Shown piece after piece: positions 22,774 to 34,310 of a stretch of DNA of 64,000 nt. Both the position numbers and the translations under genes were made by a program. Every line of letters starts with the position of its first letter. Within the stretch, counting starts at the first letter, position 1. Source of the stretch: Bipolaris cookei (lineage: Eukaryota; Ascomycota; Dothideomycetes; Pleosporales; Pleosporaceae); NCBI GenBank assembly GCA_002286855.1, contig NRSV01000006.1:496001-560000 (forward strand), read 5' to 3'. Below the pieces are notes generated by a model that worked only from the letters and a program-made list of their open reading frames with translations, searched no databases and was not told where the DNA came from.

Positions 22774-24492
22774 ACGTGTTTCACCACCGAGCGGCCCACT
22801 CTACTACCACGCTCTACCTTCGTATCCACATTGTGCAACACCACCACAATTTATTCATTTAAGTAGAATAGAGTACTTTTCTTCTAAATTATCGCTATCT
22901 TCTATACCCTCTAATTCTACTTGGCGGGTGCGAGAGTTGTGTCCAACTTGGCTGCAACGTCCACAGCGCCGTTCACTGCGCAGTCTCTTCGCAGGCGTTG
23001 CACCGTCGTTACAGCTGCCACCCCTTGCCTCAGCAATCTGACCAGCTACATAGCCAACTTTCTGTGACCCTTCTGTCTGTACGTAGCGCTGCTTGCGAGT
23101 TTTTCGCTTTGTTACTTTATTAATCGTAGCTTCAAGGCGATCAAGCTTCTCTTGCATAAGCACCATATTATGTGCTATCTGCCGGGCTCCCTTGTTCAAC
23201 TGCTACAACTGCTCCTTAAGAGAAGTTGTAAGAGATCCTTGCTGGTTTTGCATGCAGTTTCGAATAAGCGTAGCCTGTGCCTCCATTTCGTGCGCGTTGC
23301 GTGGCGTTTTTGGGTCCCAGCTGCTACTCTCTTGCGCTGGTGGAGTTGGCGTACGCAGCACGACGTCAAGCTGTAATAAAAACAACGTGATAATCGTGTG
23401 GGGTAATTCTAGCGCCTCGAAACCCTCCGCAGATGTTTTCTGGTGTAATAGCCTTATAATAGGCCTTTTTGAACGCTGGTAGAAAGGTTTCTTTGCTGGC
23501 ATGGTGGATGCGATTACGTGCTAAGACCGAGATAGCGTCACCATGCGCGCGCGTTAACGGCGAGAAGCAGTCCATATCAAGAGGCTGTAAGAGGTGCGAC
23601 GAATGAGAAGGCATACAGAGGAGGATTGTCTTTTTCTCTTCGCAGAGATTTCGGAACTCCACCGAGCAGTGATTCTCATGGCCGTCAATAATGAGCAGCC
23701 TATGCGTCCCCACAGGGCGCGCATGGGAATCGAAGTGACAGAGCCAGTCAAGCGCTAGATTGTTGTTCGTCCAGCCGTTAGGACTAACTTGAATAACCCA
23801 GTCGCGTGGCAGATCCTCCGTAAACTAGCTGGAGATCAGAACCTTGTCTGCAAAGATGAAAAAGGCTGGGATACGCTTCCCTGTTGCGCCAACGCCTTGC
23901 ATCAGCGTAACCCACTCCCGATTGCTTGGCTGTATCTTCTTTGATTTCCCTGGTTTTTCTGAGCCTTTGATAACTGACTGTGATACAATCTTGCCCATAA
24001 TGAAGCCAGTCTCATCAAAGTTATAGACATCTTCGTCCACGATACCATACTTCGCTTTTGTATTCTGAACTAGCTCGAACCAGCCCTTATTAGAGGCTAG
24101 GTCCTCGCAGAGAGCTCGTTGATGATCATATGGACGGCTCCGGCGCGTACGCAGCTCAGGATTGCGCTGGACAAACCTATCAACCCAGTTCTTGCCAACC
24201 TCCTCTCCGCCATGCTCTTAGAGCAGTCTGTTGGCCATATCTCGCATGTCGTCTCTCCCACAGGGTAGTCCTCGCTTAGCCTCAATTAATACACACCTAA
24301 TAACAGCCTCCTCTTCTAGTTTTGTTAGGCACTTACAGTTTGGCTCACAGCCGCGTCGAGAGTGCTTCCCGTCACGTCGTCGACGTATTGTTCGCTCAGG
24401 GACGTTAAAGATCTTTTCAGTACGTTGGATACTTTGAATTTGGTTCCTAGTAAGCTCAGAGACTGCTATTTGCACGTCAGCTTCAGTATAAC
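22774..24492 (-). mobile_element. Pogo/Fot-type DNA transposon copy B, 5'-truncated
   Basis: This diverged relative of copy A has a recognisable left end: TA at 22772-22773, then ACGTGTTTCACCACCGAGCG, which aligns to the copy A terminal repeat. The minus strand encodes a helix-turn-helix (VPERTIRRRR), NFDETGFIMGK, the DDE domain (LLIIDGHENH, HLLQPLDMDCF) and a C-terminal knuckle CGRCSQVGHNSRTR. A TAG stop sits near 23826, at a position expected to be Trp, and there are several frame breaks. The other end lacks the terminal repeat: similarity to copy A stops at SYTEA, and from there a phosphorylase-like coding sequence begins. The copy is a truncated fossil. Confidence 0.85.
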
Positions 24493-25065
24493 TCCTCTGG
24501 GTTTGTCTAGCACATTACTGCCCGTTGGCTTCACTGCTACGTCTATCGTGCGTGTGGTGAATAAGGCCACGCCGTCTTCGTTCCATGGCAAGTAGTCGAC
24601 AATGCCCTCGTGGTCGTACCCCGTGTCAAACAAGACGTCGGGCCCTGCCTTGCCGCGCTGGAACTTGGGTATACGCTCCAGCTTGCTCATGTGCTCCAAC
24701 ATCCTGCTCTTATCTAGGAATTCATTCGCTTGCACCTTCGCAACCGCGCTAAGCAGCACCTGCGGTGGCGCGTTAAGTAACTCCGTCCGCTCGAACCCGC
24801 TCGCCGTCGCCTTACCAGCGTCGTACTGCACTACTCCGCCGAACGTCTTGTTGGACTGGCTGACCACCACATCCCCGAGGTGGATGTCCGCCGCGCTGGG
24901 TACTCTTCCGCTGATGCCGACCATCAGCCCGAATCGAATTCCCTTAAATGTAGCCTTCATCTGCGTCGCCACGACCGCCGCAGGATTGTTACCGATGCAT
25001 CCCGCCGGGAGGCATACGATCGCGACACTGTGCCTGGCAATTGATCTTAGGAAGTATATTATCAT
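24486..25065 (-). pseudogene. Remnant of an NLR-type nucleoside-phosphorylase (PNP_UDP) domain
   Basis: A minus-strand frame of about 190 codons encodes the N-terminal effector-like domain of fungal NACHT/ankyrin or TPR NLR proteins. It shows VAIVCLPAGCIGNNPAAVV, RFGLMVGISGRVPSAADI, HLGDVVVSQSNKTFGGVVQY and ERTELLNAPPQVLL. Both ends are missing. Before SIARHSVAIV the usual first 60 or so residues are absent and the DNA turns AT-rich. After LDKPRG the frame runs directly into the truncated pogo copy B and stops. There is no NACHT or repeat domain in the window. The retained frame has no internal stop, so the break may be fairly recent. In intact proteins this domain is thought to act in self/non-self recognition. 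Confidence 0.75.
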
Positions 25066-27032
25066 TATTACTCCATTATAATTTATGCAGCTTGTGGCTA
25101 TGTAAGACTTTGGCCAAAGGCCGTTCTATAGGGTACGTATTTACAATTTGGGAGTTTGTGGTGTACAGCGTAGCTGTGGTACTTCGGCCTCTATTTAGTC
25201 AAGCTATTACTAGCTTTCTAGATGCCTGGTGCTGAAGAGCAGTTTGGTAACATGGAGAGATGTCCTAGGGAGTATAGATTCTTATTTTTGTCGTTGCTCT
25301 CACGCTCATGGTCTTCGTGCTCTTCGTCCAGCATTTTCCGCGCTGCAGCCAGCTCGACTGAGAGTGCGCACACCCATCCTACAATGTATTCCTAGCGAGA
25401 TAGCCGGGGAAGTTGGACCATTCGGAGCGGTTACGGCAGGAAAGGGCGAGTGGGAATAGACGGGGAAGTATCAAGGGAGAGCAACGGTTGAGAAGGCCTG
25501 ACACTGCCGTGCCGGCAGATGTTCGCTACTGCTCAGCCCCATGGTAGCTCTGGCAAACTAAGGTAGGCTAAGGTGCAGTCATCCAGCAGCATAGCTACAA
25601 GCGCTAGGTATAGGGTGGGATCGACCCGGCCTGCCATTGGCCGGTCCACTAGGTATATTGGGGGCTGGAACTGCCACCCTTACACCTTATGCATCCTCCC
25701 CACAACTGTCAAATGACTTACCGTGAAGACACCCTAATCAACAACCTTTGAATCTCGCCTTTCTCAGTACATACCGAAAGTTGCTTTTTCCACCTGTTCA
25801 CCATCTTCTCCATTACCGCCTAGCGAGGTTTCGAAAGATTGCAGGCCGCTAAACATAGATGTGCAAAAAAAAAGGGTCCTCTTTTCAGGGTCAGGCTCAT
25901 CCCCCTCTCGAGCTACGTACTCGCTTCGTTCCTCTCTACTTCCCATAGCCGTCACTATCACTATTTCCATAGTAACCAACTAAAGCTAATATAGACCGAG
26001 CAAACCAGGTGCTAGCACAAGACATTTCTTGTGGCGTATGCAATATGCATCGTGCTCTAGGAGAACATTACAACGTAGTTGTAAACTCACCAGATAACAG
26101 GGGCATATGAAATCTAATCAACAAGCTCTCCAAAACTATCAATAAAATATTTACCTCTAACATCCATGCCACAACCTCCCTTTCCCTTAGCCTGATGACA
26201 GAGATGAGACCGGCCACTCCGACTCAGCTGGCAAGATGAATGGGGAAGATAATAGTTTTTAGCTCTCATGTTAGCCAGCCGTGCAAAAAAAAAGACAAAG
26301 GTGACATGAGAGTCGAAGCCGAGTTGGAAGATGAATATGAAACCGAAGCTGACGGAAATGAAAAGGAAGATACACTGGTAGATGACTGAGCGCTGGCCAT
26401 CGCAGCTGCGAAAGCATACCAAAAGTAACACTTACCTAAGATCCCCGCGTTTTACCCCGTACTCCGGACTTTCAGATGGTACGAACCGAAGGGTCTACGC
26501 TAGTGATGATGCAATATTATTGATTCATGTCAACCTTCAATGAACGAGAGCACGAGTCATGTTTACGTACATCTTAGGATCTTACCATCTCCAACTTCGT
26601 GTGCAGTTTGCTTTCCTCTTGCGTTCCCACTGGTATGATATGGCTTTATGATTAGGTTCGATCTAGAGAAAGAAATTCAATTCCAAAACATTCCCCACTT
26701 GGTATACAAATCTCATAATATTAAAGCAACACTACAGAAGCAGCAGTCTGGTACTTTGAAAGTCGTGCAACATTCCCCGTCTTCCCCGCAACCCCGCTGC
26801 CGCAGTCGGGAAATCATCTTCCATCGTGAATTATTATCCGCAATGCATCCCAGGATACGGCAATGAGACATCAAAATCACTATGATTAAAAGGCCGTCAT
26901 TGGCCAGTCTCGATTGTAATAGCTCCTAAAATGGGCAAGGGTTGCCTTGTGTACACCAAAGGATTCGGTATATAACTATTGAAATCCTGACATCCTCATT
27001 TATCAGACTCTTCCAACCAAGTTATTTCACTC
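25066..27032. other. Gene-poor region, 2.0 kb
   Basis: This lies between the NLR remnant and the AtuA-family gene. It contains two A-runs (near 25865 and 26284) but no frame with recognisable protein features. The last few hundred bases should hold the AtuA-family promoter. Confidence 0.45.
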
Positions 27033-29367
27033 ATGAATGAACCAGCCTATTTCGAAGAATCCACATCTCCAAACCCAAAACGCCTCAAAATGTCCCCCTC
27101 CACCACCCGCAAACGCGCCATACGTATCGCAGGCTGTTCCGGCGGCTTCACCGACCGCTCAACCGCCATAGCGCGTATGGCCAGTGATCCCGACGTTGAC
27201 GTAGTAATGGGTACCTCCCCTCCCACCAAAACCACTCCACCCCACCATTCACTAACCAAACCCCCTCCCCACCTTGCCCCTTTTCTAGGCGACTGGCTCT
27301 CCGAAATGACAATGACGCTGCACGGCAGCGGCAAAGCCAAAAACCAAAAAGCATCCAAGCCCACCGCCAACGGAACCCAAACTCTCGAAGATCGCATGAA
27401 AACCGCCATGTACGCAGATACTTTCCTCCAATGCTTCGAGCCCTCAATCCCCCATCTAGTCCGCAACAAAACTAAACTCGCTGTCAACGCCGGCGCTTCC
27501 GATACCCAGCTGCTCGCTGAAGTTGTCGTCGACTTACTTGCAAAACATAATGCGAGCCATTTCAAAGTCGCGTGGATAGAAGGTGATGATGTGACGGAGC
27601 AGGTGCAGAGTCTGATTAAAGATGGCGAGCAGTTTAAGAGTTTGATGCATGGGAAAAAGCTGGAGGAGTGGGGTATGGAACCTGTGTGCGCACAGGCGTA
27701 TCTCGGGGGATTGTGTATTGCGGAGGCGTTGAGAGGGGGAGCGGATATTGTTATTGCTGGACGGGTGGCGGATGCTGCGCCGGTTGTTGGAGCTGCTGCG
27801 TAAGTTTCGTGTATCCTTTCTCTTCTTTTCTTTGGCTTGATTTGATTGGGGGGGGGAGGGGGGGAAGGAAGGGGTGACTGAGCTGAGAGAGAATACAGGT
27901 GGTGGCACGACTGGCGAAACGATCAGTTTGATGAACTTGCCGGAGCACTAGTTGCGGGCCATTTGATTGAGTGCTCAAGCTATGTTTGTGGGGGTTACTA
28001 CTCCATGTTCAAGGATCTAATCAAGACGGGGAAGCATGTTAACATGGGATTTCCAATCGCCGAGGTCGAATACAACGGAACTTTCAACATTGCAAAAGAG
28101 AAAGATAGCGGCGGTAGCCTTAACCTATTTCCCTTCCATAAGCAAACCTCATTAACTAACAACGAACAAAGGTTGCGTAACCATCGGAACATGCGCCTCC
28201 CAACTCCTCTACGAAATCCAAGGCCCCCTCTACTACAATTGCGACGTCACCGCCGACCTCACGTACGTCCAAATGCACCAAGTAGCCGAAGACCTCGTCC
28301 GTGTCACAGGCGTTAAGGGTCTCCCTCCCCCTCCAACAACAAAAGTCGGCATCACCGCCCCCGCAGGCTGGCAGTGCGGATGGCACATGTACATGTGCGG
28401 CCTAGACATTGCCGAGAAATGTAAAGTCACAGAGGAGCAAATACGATATGGTAATTTTCCCCCTTCCTTCTTTACCCCCTTTCACTCTACCCTCTTCTAA
28501 AAAAACACACACACAAAAAGTAATGGGCAAAAATACCTCCCGATTTACAACCCTCCGCTTCCACGCCATCGGGTCCTCCCCTTCCAACCCGCCCTCTCTC
28601 GACGCCTCCACCGTCGACTTCCGCATCTTCGCGCAAACCCCCGACGCCGCCCTCGTGCGCCCAGACATCCCCAACGCATTCAACAGATGGTGCCTCGAAG
28701 TCTTTCTACAATGCGTTCCGGGCTTATCTCTAACCAACGACTTGCGGCAAGTGGTCCCGAAACCGTATTATGAATACTGGGTTGCATTGCTGCCGCAGTC
28801 GCATCTTCCGTTGCGAGTCCATGAGTTGTTTGGCGACCGCACCGTCATGAACCTTGAGGCTCCGAAAATCACGAGGGAGTATGCACGACAGCAGGATTCC
28901 TACGAAACTTTGGACCCAGTCGATCTCTCTTCTTTTGGTCCAACGAGTGAGGCGCCACTAGGCGCCATAGTGGCCGGTCGCTCTGGGGATAAAGCCGCGG
29001 ATTGCAATTGTGGGTTTTTTGTGAGACATGAGGATGAGTGGGATTGGCTACGGTCGTTTATGACTGTCGAGCGGGTAAAGGCATTGTTAGGGCCGGGAGA
29101 GTATAAAGGGGGGAGGATTGATCGGTTTGAGATCAAGGGGATCAGGGCGGTGCATTTTTTGCTGCATGAGCAGTTGGATCGGGGGTATAATGCTAGTTCT
29201 GAGATTGATACGTTGGGAAAAAGTGAGTATAAATTTACAGAAAAGGGGGGGGTGGGTGGGTGGGTGGGTTGAGAGATGAGACTGACACATGGACAGATGC
29301 TATGGAGTATATGCGGGCGAAGACGGTGGAAATTCCGACCAAGTTTCTGGAAAGGGGGTGGATTTGA
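27033..29367 (+). CDS. AtuA-family (DUF1446) protein
   Basis: Six exons (27033-27210, 27289-27799, 27899-28113, 28172-28450, 28521-29222, 29297-29367) give 651 aa with all phases consistent. Family features include RIAGCSGGFTDR near the start, GDWLSEMTM, ADIVIAGRVADAAPVVGAAA, GGCVTIGTCASQLLYEIQG and a C-terminal AIVAGRSGDKAADCNCGFF segment. Bacterial AtuA acts in acyclic terpene (citronellol/geraniol) catabolism; fungal homologues are widespread but mostly uncharacterised, so a terpene role is inference by family name only. Introns are short, one with the branch ATTAACTAAC just before its acceptor. G-rich runs occur inside intron 2 (27849-27872). No other terpene-catabolic gene is adjacent. 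Confidence 0.9.
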
Positions 29368-29970
29368 GGGGGATTTATTGGTCAAAGGCAAGGTTGTGGA
29401 AAATGGAGATATCAATGTGGTTGTTGGAAGTACCAGTTGCAGCTTTACAGGAAATATTGACTATTTTCAGTTCAGCACCTAGCGCCAGAGACGAACATAT
29501 AATGAAAGAGAACGAAACGGGAGAACTGAAAGCTAATAAATACAATCTAGGAGAATAAGCTAACACCTAATTGTTTGGTTAGCGACATGAAAGGTCCAGC
29601 CCCTCAATCCATGATAAAACAATACGAAAAGAAGAAAGAAACAGAAACCCACTGCACACCCTACTGTGTCCATTGACACGTGCCATACCATCCTTCAAAT
29701 TCTGTCTCCGCATCGAACCTAGGCACTCCCTTAACCACCTGCCCTTTGATCCAGACTCACAGCACCCTCAAACAGCCGTATATGACGTCCTCGGCGTAAC
29801 CACCGCATTCCCCACACCCTTCTCACTCCCATCAATAATTTCCACATCTCTCTTCTTTCCCCTCCACCTCCTAACCTCCACCACCGTCCACCTCCTAGAA
29901 TCTATCACCATAGTCCCAAAACTCAATAAGCTACACGCAAATTAGCCTCACCCTCACACAAACAGCACAA
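29368..29970. other. Convergent intergenic region, 603 bp
   Basis: This is the 3' flank of both the AtuA-family gene (plus) and the small membrane protein gene (minus). Open frames here are short and compositionally odd; none is called. Confidence 0.45.
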
Positions 29971-30503
29971 TCAAACATCCGGATGCACCCACAAAGTAAT
30001 CGCCTCAAACGCCATATGCGCCCTCTTCGTCGGATAACTCTCAAATCCCCCATGCTCAAACACGCCACACACACCCTGAGGGTATTCGACGACAGAAAGT
30101 GTGAGGGCTGCGAGCCACAAACTTGACAGGATAAACATGGCGATGCTGAGATTGGGTGTCGAGGATCTGAGAAGGATGCAGTAGAGGGTGAAAGTGCAGG
30201 TGACGATGTCGACGGTGGCCTGATGGAAAGGTTAACTTGAGAGTCGAAGGGCTGAAAGGAGGGAAGTCAGGAGGACACGAGGGAGAGATATCATACCAGC
30301 ACAGACCAAAATGCCTCATGTCCCGTTTGCGTGTAGTCAGCAACAAAATGCATGACAAGGCCTAGGACGATGATACTGGATATGAGGTGCAGAAGATGCG
30401 TTAGCAGCTCTCCAGTGGTGTATGTAAAGCTGAGGTCTTTATGCTCTGCGATGGCTGGGTCTGCAGAAGGTGTGGTGTGAGATGGGACTGATGGTGCAAC
30501 CAT
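29971..30503 (-). CDS. Small multi-span membrane protein
   Basis: Two exons (30297-30503 and 29971-30219), joined through a GTATGA donor and a CATCAG acceptor, give 151 aa. After a Pro/Ser N-terminus, hydrophobic segments follow: LLTHLLHLISSIIVLGLVMH, FWSVLATVDIVTCTFTLYCI and FILSSLWLAALTLSVV, with a likely re-entrant or fourth weaker segment near the C-terminus (AFEAITLWVHPDV). The size and spacing resemble MARVEL-like fungal proteins, but I cannot confirm the domain. The coherent membrane topology across the splice supports a real gene. Function is unknown. Confidence 0.65.
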
Positions 30504-30579
30504 GATGGTGATGCTTTGATAGCTTCAATGGTGGTGAACAAGAATAATCGTGTTCGGGGTAAAGGTGCGTTGTTGTGGT

Positions 30580-30621
30580 ATGATGATGATAATGATAATG
30601 ATGATGATGACGATGATGATG
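30580..30621. repeat. Trinucleotide microsatellite (GAT/AAT)n
   Basis: Tandem GAT, AAT and GAC triplets upstream of the small membrane protein gene. Confidence 0.85.
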
Positions 30622-32044
30622 CAGATACTGGGGATTTGGAGAGATGGAGAGAGTTGGCTGGGTAAAAGTAGTTTGACTGCTGTAGAAATGCTCTTACTTG
30701 AAGCATGATGTGTGAGGCAGGTAGCAGCAAGGGAAGCTGCTGCTTTGCTGTTGGCAAGTAGTTGTGATGGTGGCATCTCACGATATTATTCACATGGCTA
30801 CATGGCTTCTAGAAACAGTACAGGAATGGACATGAGCAGTCAAAATCTTACAATATAGCTTTCATGCACATACATAGATAGGATCAATGTCTAGTAAATC
30901 ATGGTGTGGGTGGTTAAGTAGAGCGGAAGGCACCTTCCCTTATTGTCTAGCTTGGTAGCTGAGAACATGCTACACCTGCCACAGACATGTACACTCTGTG
31001 TAGCAAAACTACTTCGTGACCTCATCATTATGCCCTAGTGTCGACAGGTAGTCTACAGCAACGCTAATGAATTTACTCACACTTTGCAGAGGAAACTAAA
31101 TCCAGCGAGCAGACTAATCAAAAAAATCAACATAACCAATAACTCATGGCTACGATAGCGAATATGTCAGAGACTAGTGGGTGGCAAGAGGGAAATACCT
31201 ACCGAAGAATTTCGGCAAGACGCGCTAGAAGAGTAGACTAGAAGATGCACAACACTAGGTCCCGTAGGACACGAACTATATGGGACCGGCTCGCAAGCAT
31301 TACTAAACCGCGAGACACGCGGTTGCCATAGATGAAACCCCGGAATCTGCCGGAAGCTTAAAGGAAGACTTACTATTCCCGGGGCTAGAAATAGGCCGTC
31401 TTGGACAGAGGAAAAAAGAGAGAGGCAATATATACGTACCTCAGTGACATGAGAGTAGGGCCGACCGAATAGTGGTCGCCAAAGCGGACCTTTGCCAAAC
31501 ATGTTAAACTTGTCCATGGGACTCCCTAGTTCAAGAACGGGTTAGGCGATGATTATGGAAGAAGGGGTCCGAAGGCCTGTTCCATGACTAGTTTTGGACA
31601 AATGCCCCCCAGCTCCCAAGCCCGGAAAGCACCATGACCTTGTTGGTAGCGCCGGTCGTTTGGAGGCGAACGCGGGTCCTGACTAAGTAATGGTAAGTTC
31701 TTTGTCATGTGTGACAGATGGATGCCAAAAACGAGTAGTGTAGCGGGGTATGGTATCAGGTAAGTTGAGAAGATGTAGAGTTGCTGGGTTTGAAAGCATG
31801 GTTCCTGCAATCTACAGCTGCAGAGGGCAGCCGGGGAGAGGAACTCTTCTGGCCCCAGCTTTGTCATCATTTGGGCGCGGGTGAGAGAAAGAGGAAAAGA
31901 AGAGCAAACTTACCAGGCGGCTACAAGACGTGTTGTACGGTTGCGCGGTAGGAGCGGCCAGAAGTCTAGTTCCTAAGACAAGCGGTGGGCTTTGATACGT
32001 CGTCGCAGTAGTCTACTTAGGTTGGTGAAAGTATTTGGAAGGAC

Positions 32045-32075
32045 GCGATGATGCGATGATGCGATGATGCGATGC
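32045..32075. repeat. Short tandem repeat of GCGATGAT
   Basis: About four consecutive copies of an 8-bp unit in gene-poor DNA. Confidence 0.8.
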
Positions 32076-32713
32076 GCGTGGACAAAGTTTATCCGACAGG
32101 GTGGTAAGGCAAGAGCGGCTTGACAGGCAGGGCAGTAGCACCGTGGGGTGGGCTGCTGGACGGCCGAACCTCTGGGCTGGTACGGTAGCTGAGGGTGGTG
32201 GGCTGGAGGCCATGGTGAGTGGTAGCAAGCAGACGTGGGCATTTTGTGTGCTGGCAAGTCACACCGGTGGTGTAGGAGGGCGGGAGCATCGAGTTTGTGT
32301 GATTCGAGGTGTTTAGGGCACGGTTCTGCGCAAAAGCAAGGAGAGTCGGAGGCGGAGGCCCAGCATGACAGAGTGGCGGTCAGAAGGTGGGCATGCCGTC
32401 TCCGTGGGGATGGTCTGCCGATGTCTCCCGGCCCAGTCGCCAACGCGTCGCCCACACAGAACACAAGGGCTCGACGATCGCTGGCTCGGTGTTGACTCTA
32501 CAGGCTGGGGGGGTTTCCGAAGAAGGCCCGCCCAATCGCTGGCGGGCTGCTGGCGGGTTGCTGGCGGGGCAATCCACGCCCATGGCATGCGTGACCTCTC
32601 TATGTCACCGTACTCTGCTAGTAGCAACTATGGCGGGCGCGACGCATCATTGCAGCCCCGAGTGAATACCAGTGTCTGGCAACGCCCATTGCAACCAGAA
32701 ATAGAAGAGGGCT

Positions 32714-32800
32714 GTGTATGTGCGTGTGCATGTGAGTGTGCGTGTCGGTGTTGGTGTCGGTGTCTGTATCTGTGTGTGTGTGTGTCTGTGTGTGCGTTGC
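32714..32800. repeat. GT-rich microsatellite
   Basis: Interrupted (GT)n with CGT and GGT variants. The open frames crossing it on both strands are artefacts of the repeat. Confidence 0.75.
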
Positions 32801-34310
32801 CAACCCAAAGAAGCGCGCGCGAAACACGCTGCGCATTCCTGCGCGACTTTTTTTTTACAGTCACCGTGTCTGTGTCTGTTCCTTCGTTCGCGCGGGAGGG
32901 GAGGCGCGGGCGACGGGAGAAGCCTCGTCCGACCCACAGCGCCGGATCGCCAAAACAATTTCACCACCCTCTGCCCTATACTACACCCACCTAGTACATA
33001 ATACACACTCTACAAACTTACATACACCCACCCACAGCCCTTGCCCTCGATAAACTTGCTTCCCTTGGCGTGGCTGTGGGTGCAAGAGTCAGTCTTGTCT
33101 CGGAGATCTTGCTTGCATATCAGTTCCATCGTGCAGCATTACCTAGCAGACACCTGTTTGTCGTCATGCAGCTCGCTTGCACTCTCCATGCCATGGCATC
33201 GGTCCGCCATCCTGGCCTCTGCCCACCACGGCACCGCTGCCACACTTGAAACCCTACGTGCTCAACTTACCTTGAGCCCTCATGCCATGGCTGCCTTTTG
33301 GCTCCTGAAACATCCATCTACTCGGTAACGACGCGTGGCAGGCACATGCACACCACGCCTAGGTCCACCTCCGCGCTACCCTAGATTCCAAACCCCCTCT
33401 GCCCATGCACACGCCAGCTCACCGTCAAATTCACTCTAGAACATCCTCGACTTCACTAGATTGCCAGCTATTATCAATATATACTTATATATCTGTCTCG
33501 TATGCTGCCTGATCCGTGTCCAAGTCGGAAACATCCGTCATCCCCGTCGCCCGCTAACAAAAACATGACTACGCTCGTCAACGAGCTGAAGAACCATTAA
33601 AAAAAGAGCCCCAAACGTTGAAACCGGCATCGGCCCAACATCCGCCTATACTGTCATGCCGAGCCACTTTGCCGCCAGGCATGCCGAACACACCCACGCT
33701 AGAAACTTTCAGACTGCCGGCCCAAGCTCGACAAATACACTACTACAACATGAATTTTGGGTCATAAGCAAACCGAGGTATCATATTCTTAAACATGCCG
33801 TAACGCCAGACTCGGGTAGTCGCCGCAAACAAAGAAATTTAAAAAAAAATAGAGGAAAAAGTGAACAAACTCCAGTTTTTCCCATGCGCATCATGCATCA
33901 TGGGGAGGTAGATAGCAAAAAGGCGGCATGCAGACAAACTGCACAGTTCGTAACAATGTGACATGGCAAACAAAGAGGGCGCAAAAGTCCCCATGTTTGC
34001 CGGCTTGCTCAAACGGCTTCGTCGGCCCGGCCTTGAGGTTCCCTCGGCCAAAGGGAAGCGAAGAATGTTTTGCCGAATGCACAACATCCAGAAAGCGCCA
34101 AAAGAAGAAAACAAAAACGTCTGGGCGTAACGGGGGGGGAGGGGGGTGGGTGCGTCGAGGCGCTGCGTAAAACTTCTGGGGCTTTGGCTCCAGACTAGTC
34201 GATGCTGCCTGGCGTGGATTGTGGTGTCGCCGAAATGTGCACTTCTAGACACGCACATTCAGCTGGCCACACCGTCCGTCAATGCACCACTGCAAGCGTC
34301 GTGCCCGCTT

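Larger units (their letters stand above)
30504..34310. other. Gene-poor, microsatellite-rich region, 3.8 kb
   Basis: No gene is supported. A minus-strand frame at about 31430-31517 (MDKFNMFGKGPLWRPLFGRP followed by a good GTACGT donor) could be a first exon, but no continuation was found. Simple repeats occur at 30580-30621, 32045-32075 and about 32714-32800. The right end is the 3' flank of the LaeA-like gene. Confidence 0.4.

Noticed and set aside
32365..33053. Plus- and minus-strand open frames of 70-209 aa
   Set aside because: They exist because of the GT/CA microsatellite; the translations are Cys/Val or Thr/His repeats without domain character.
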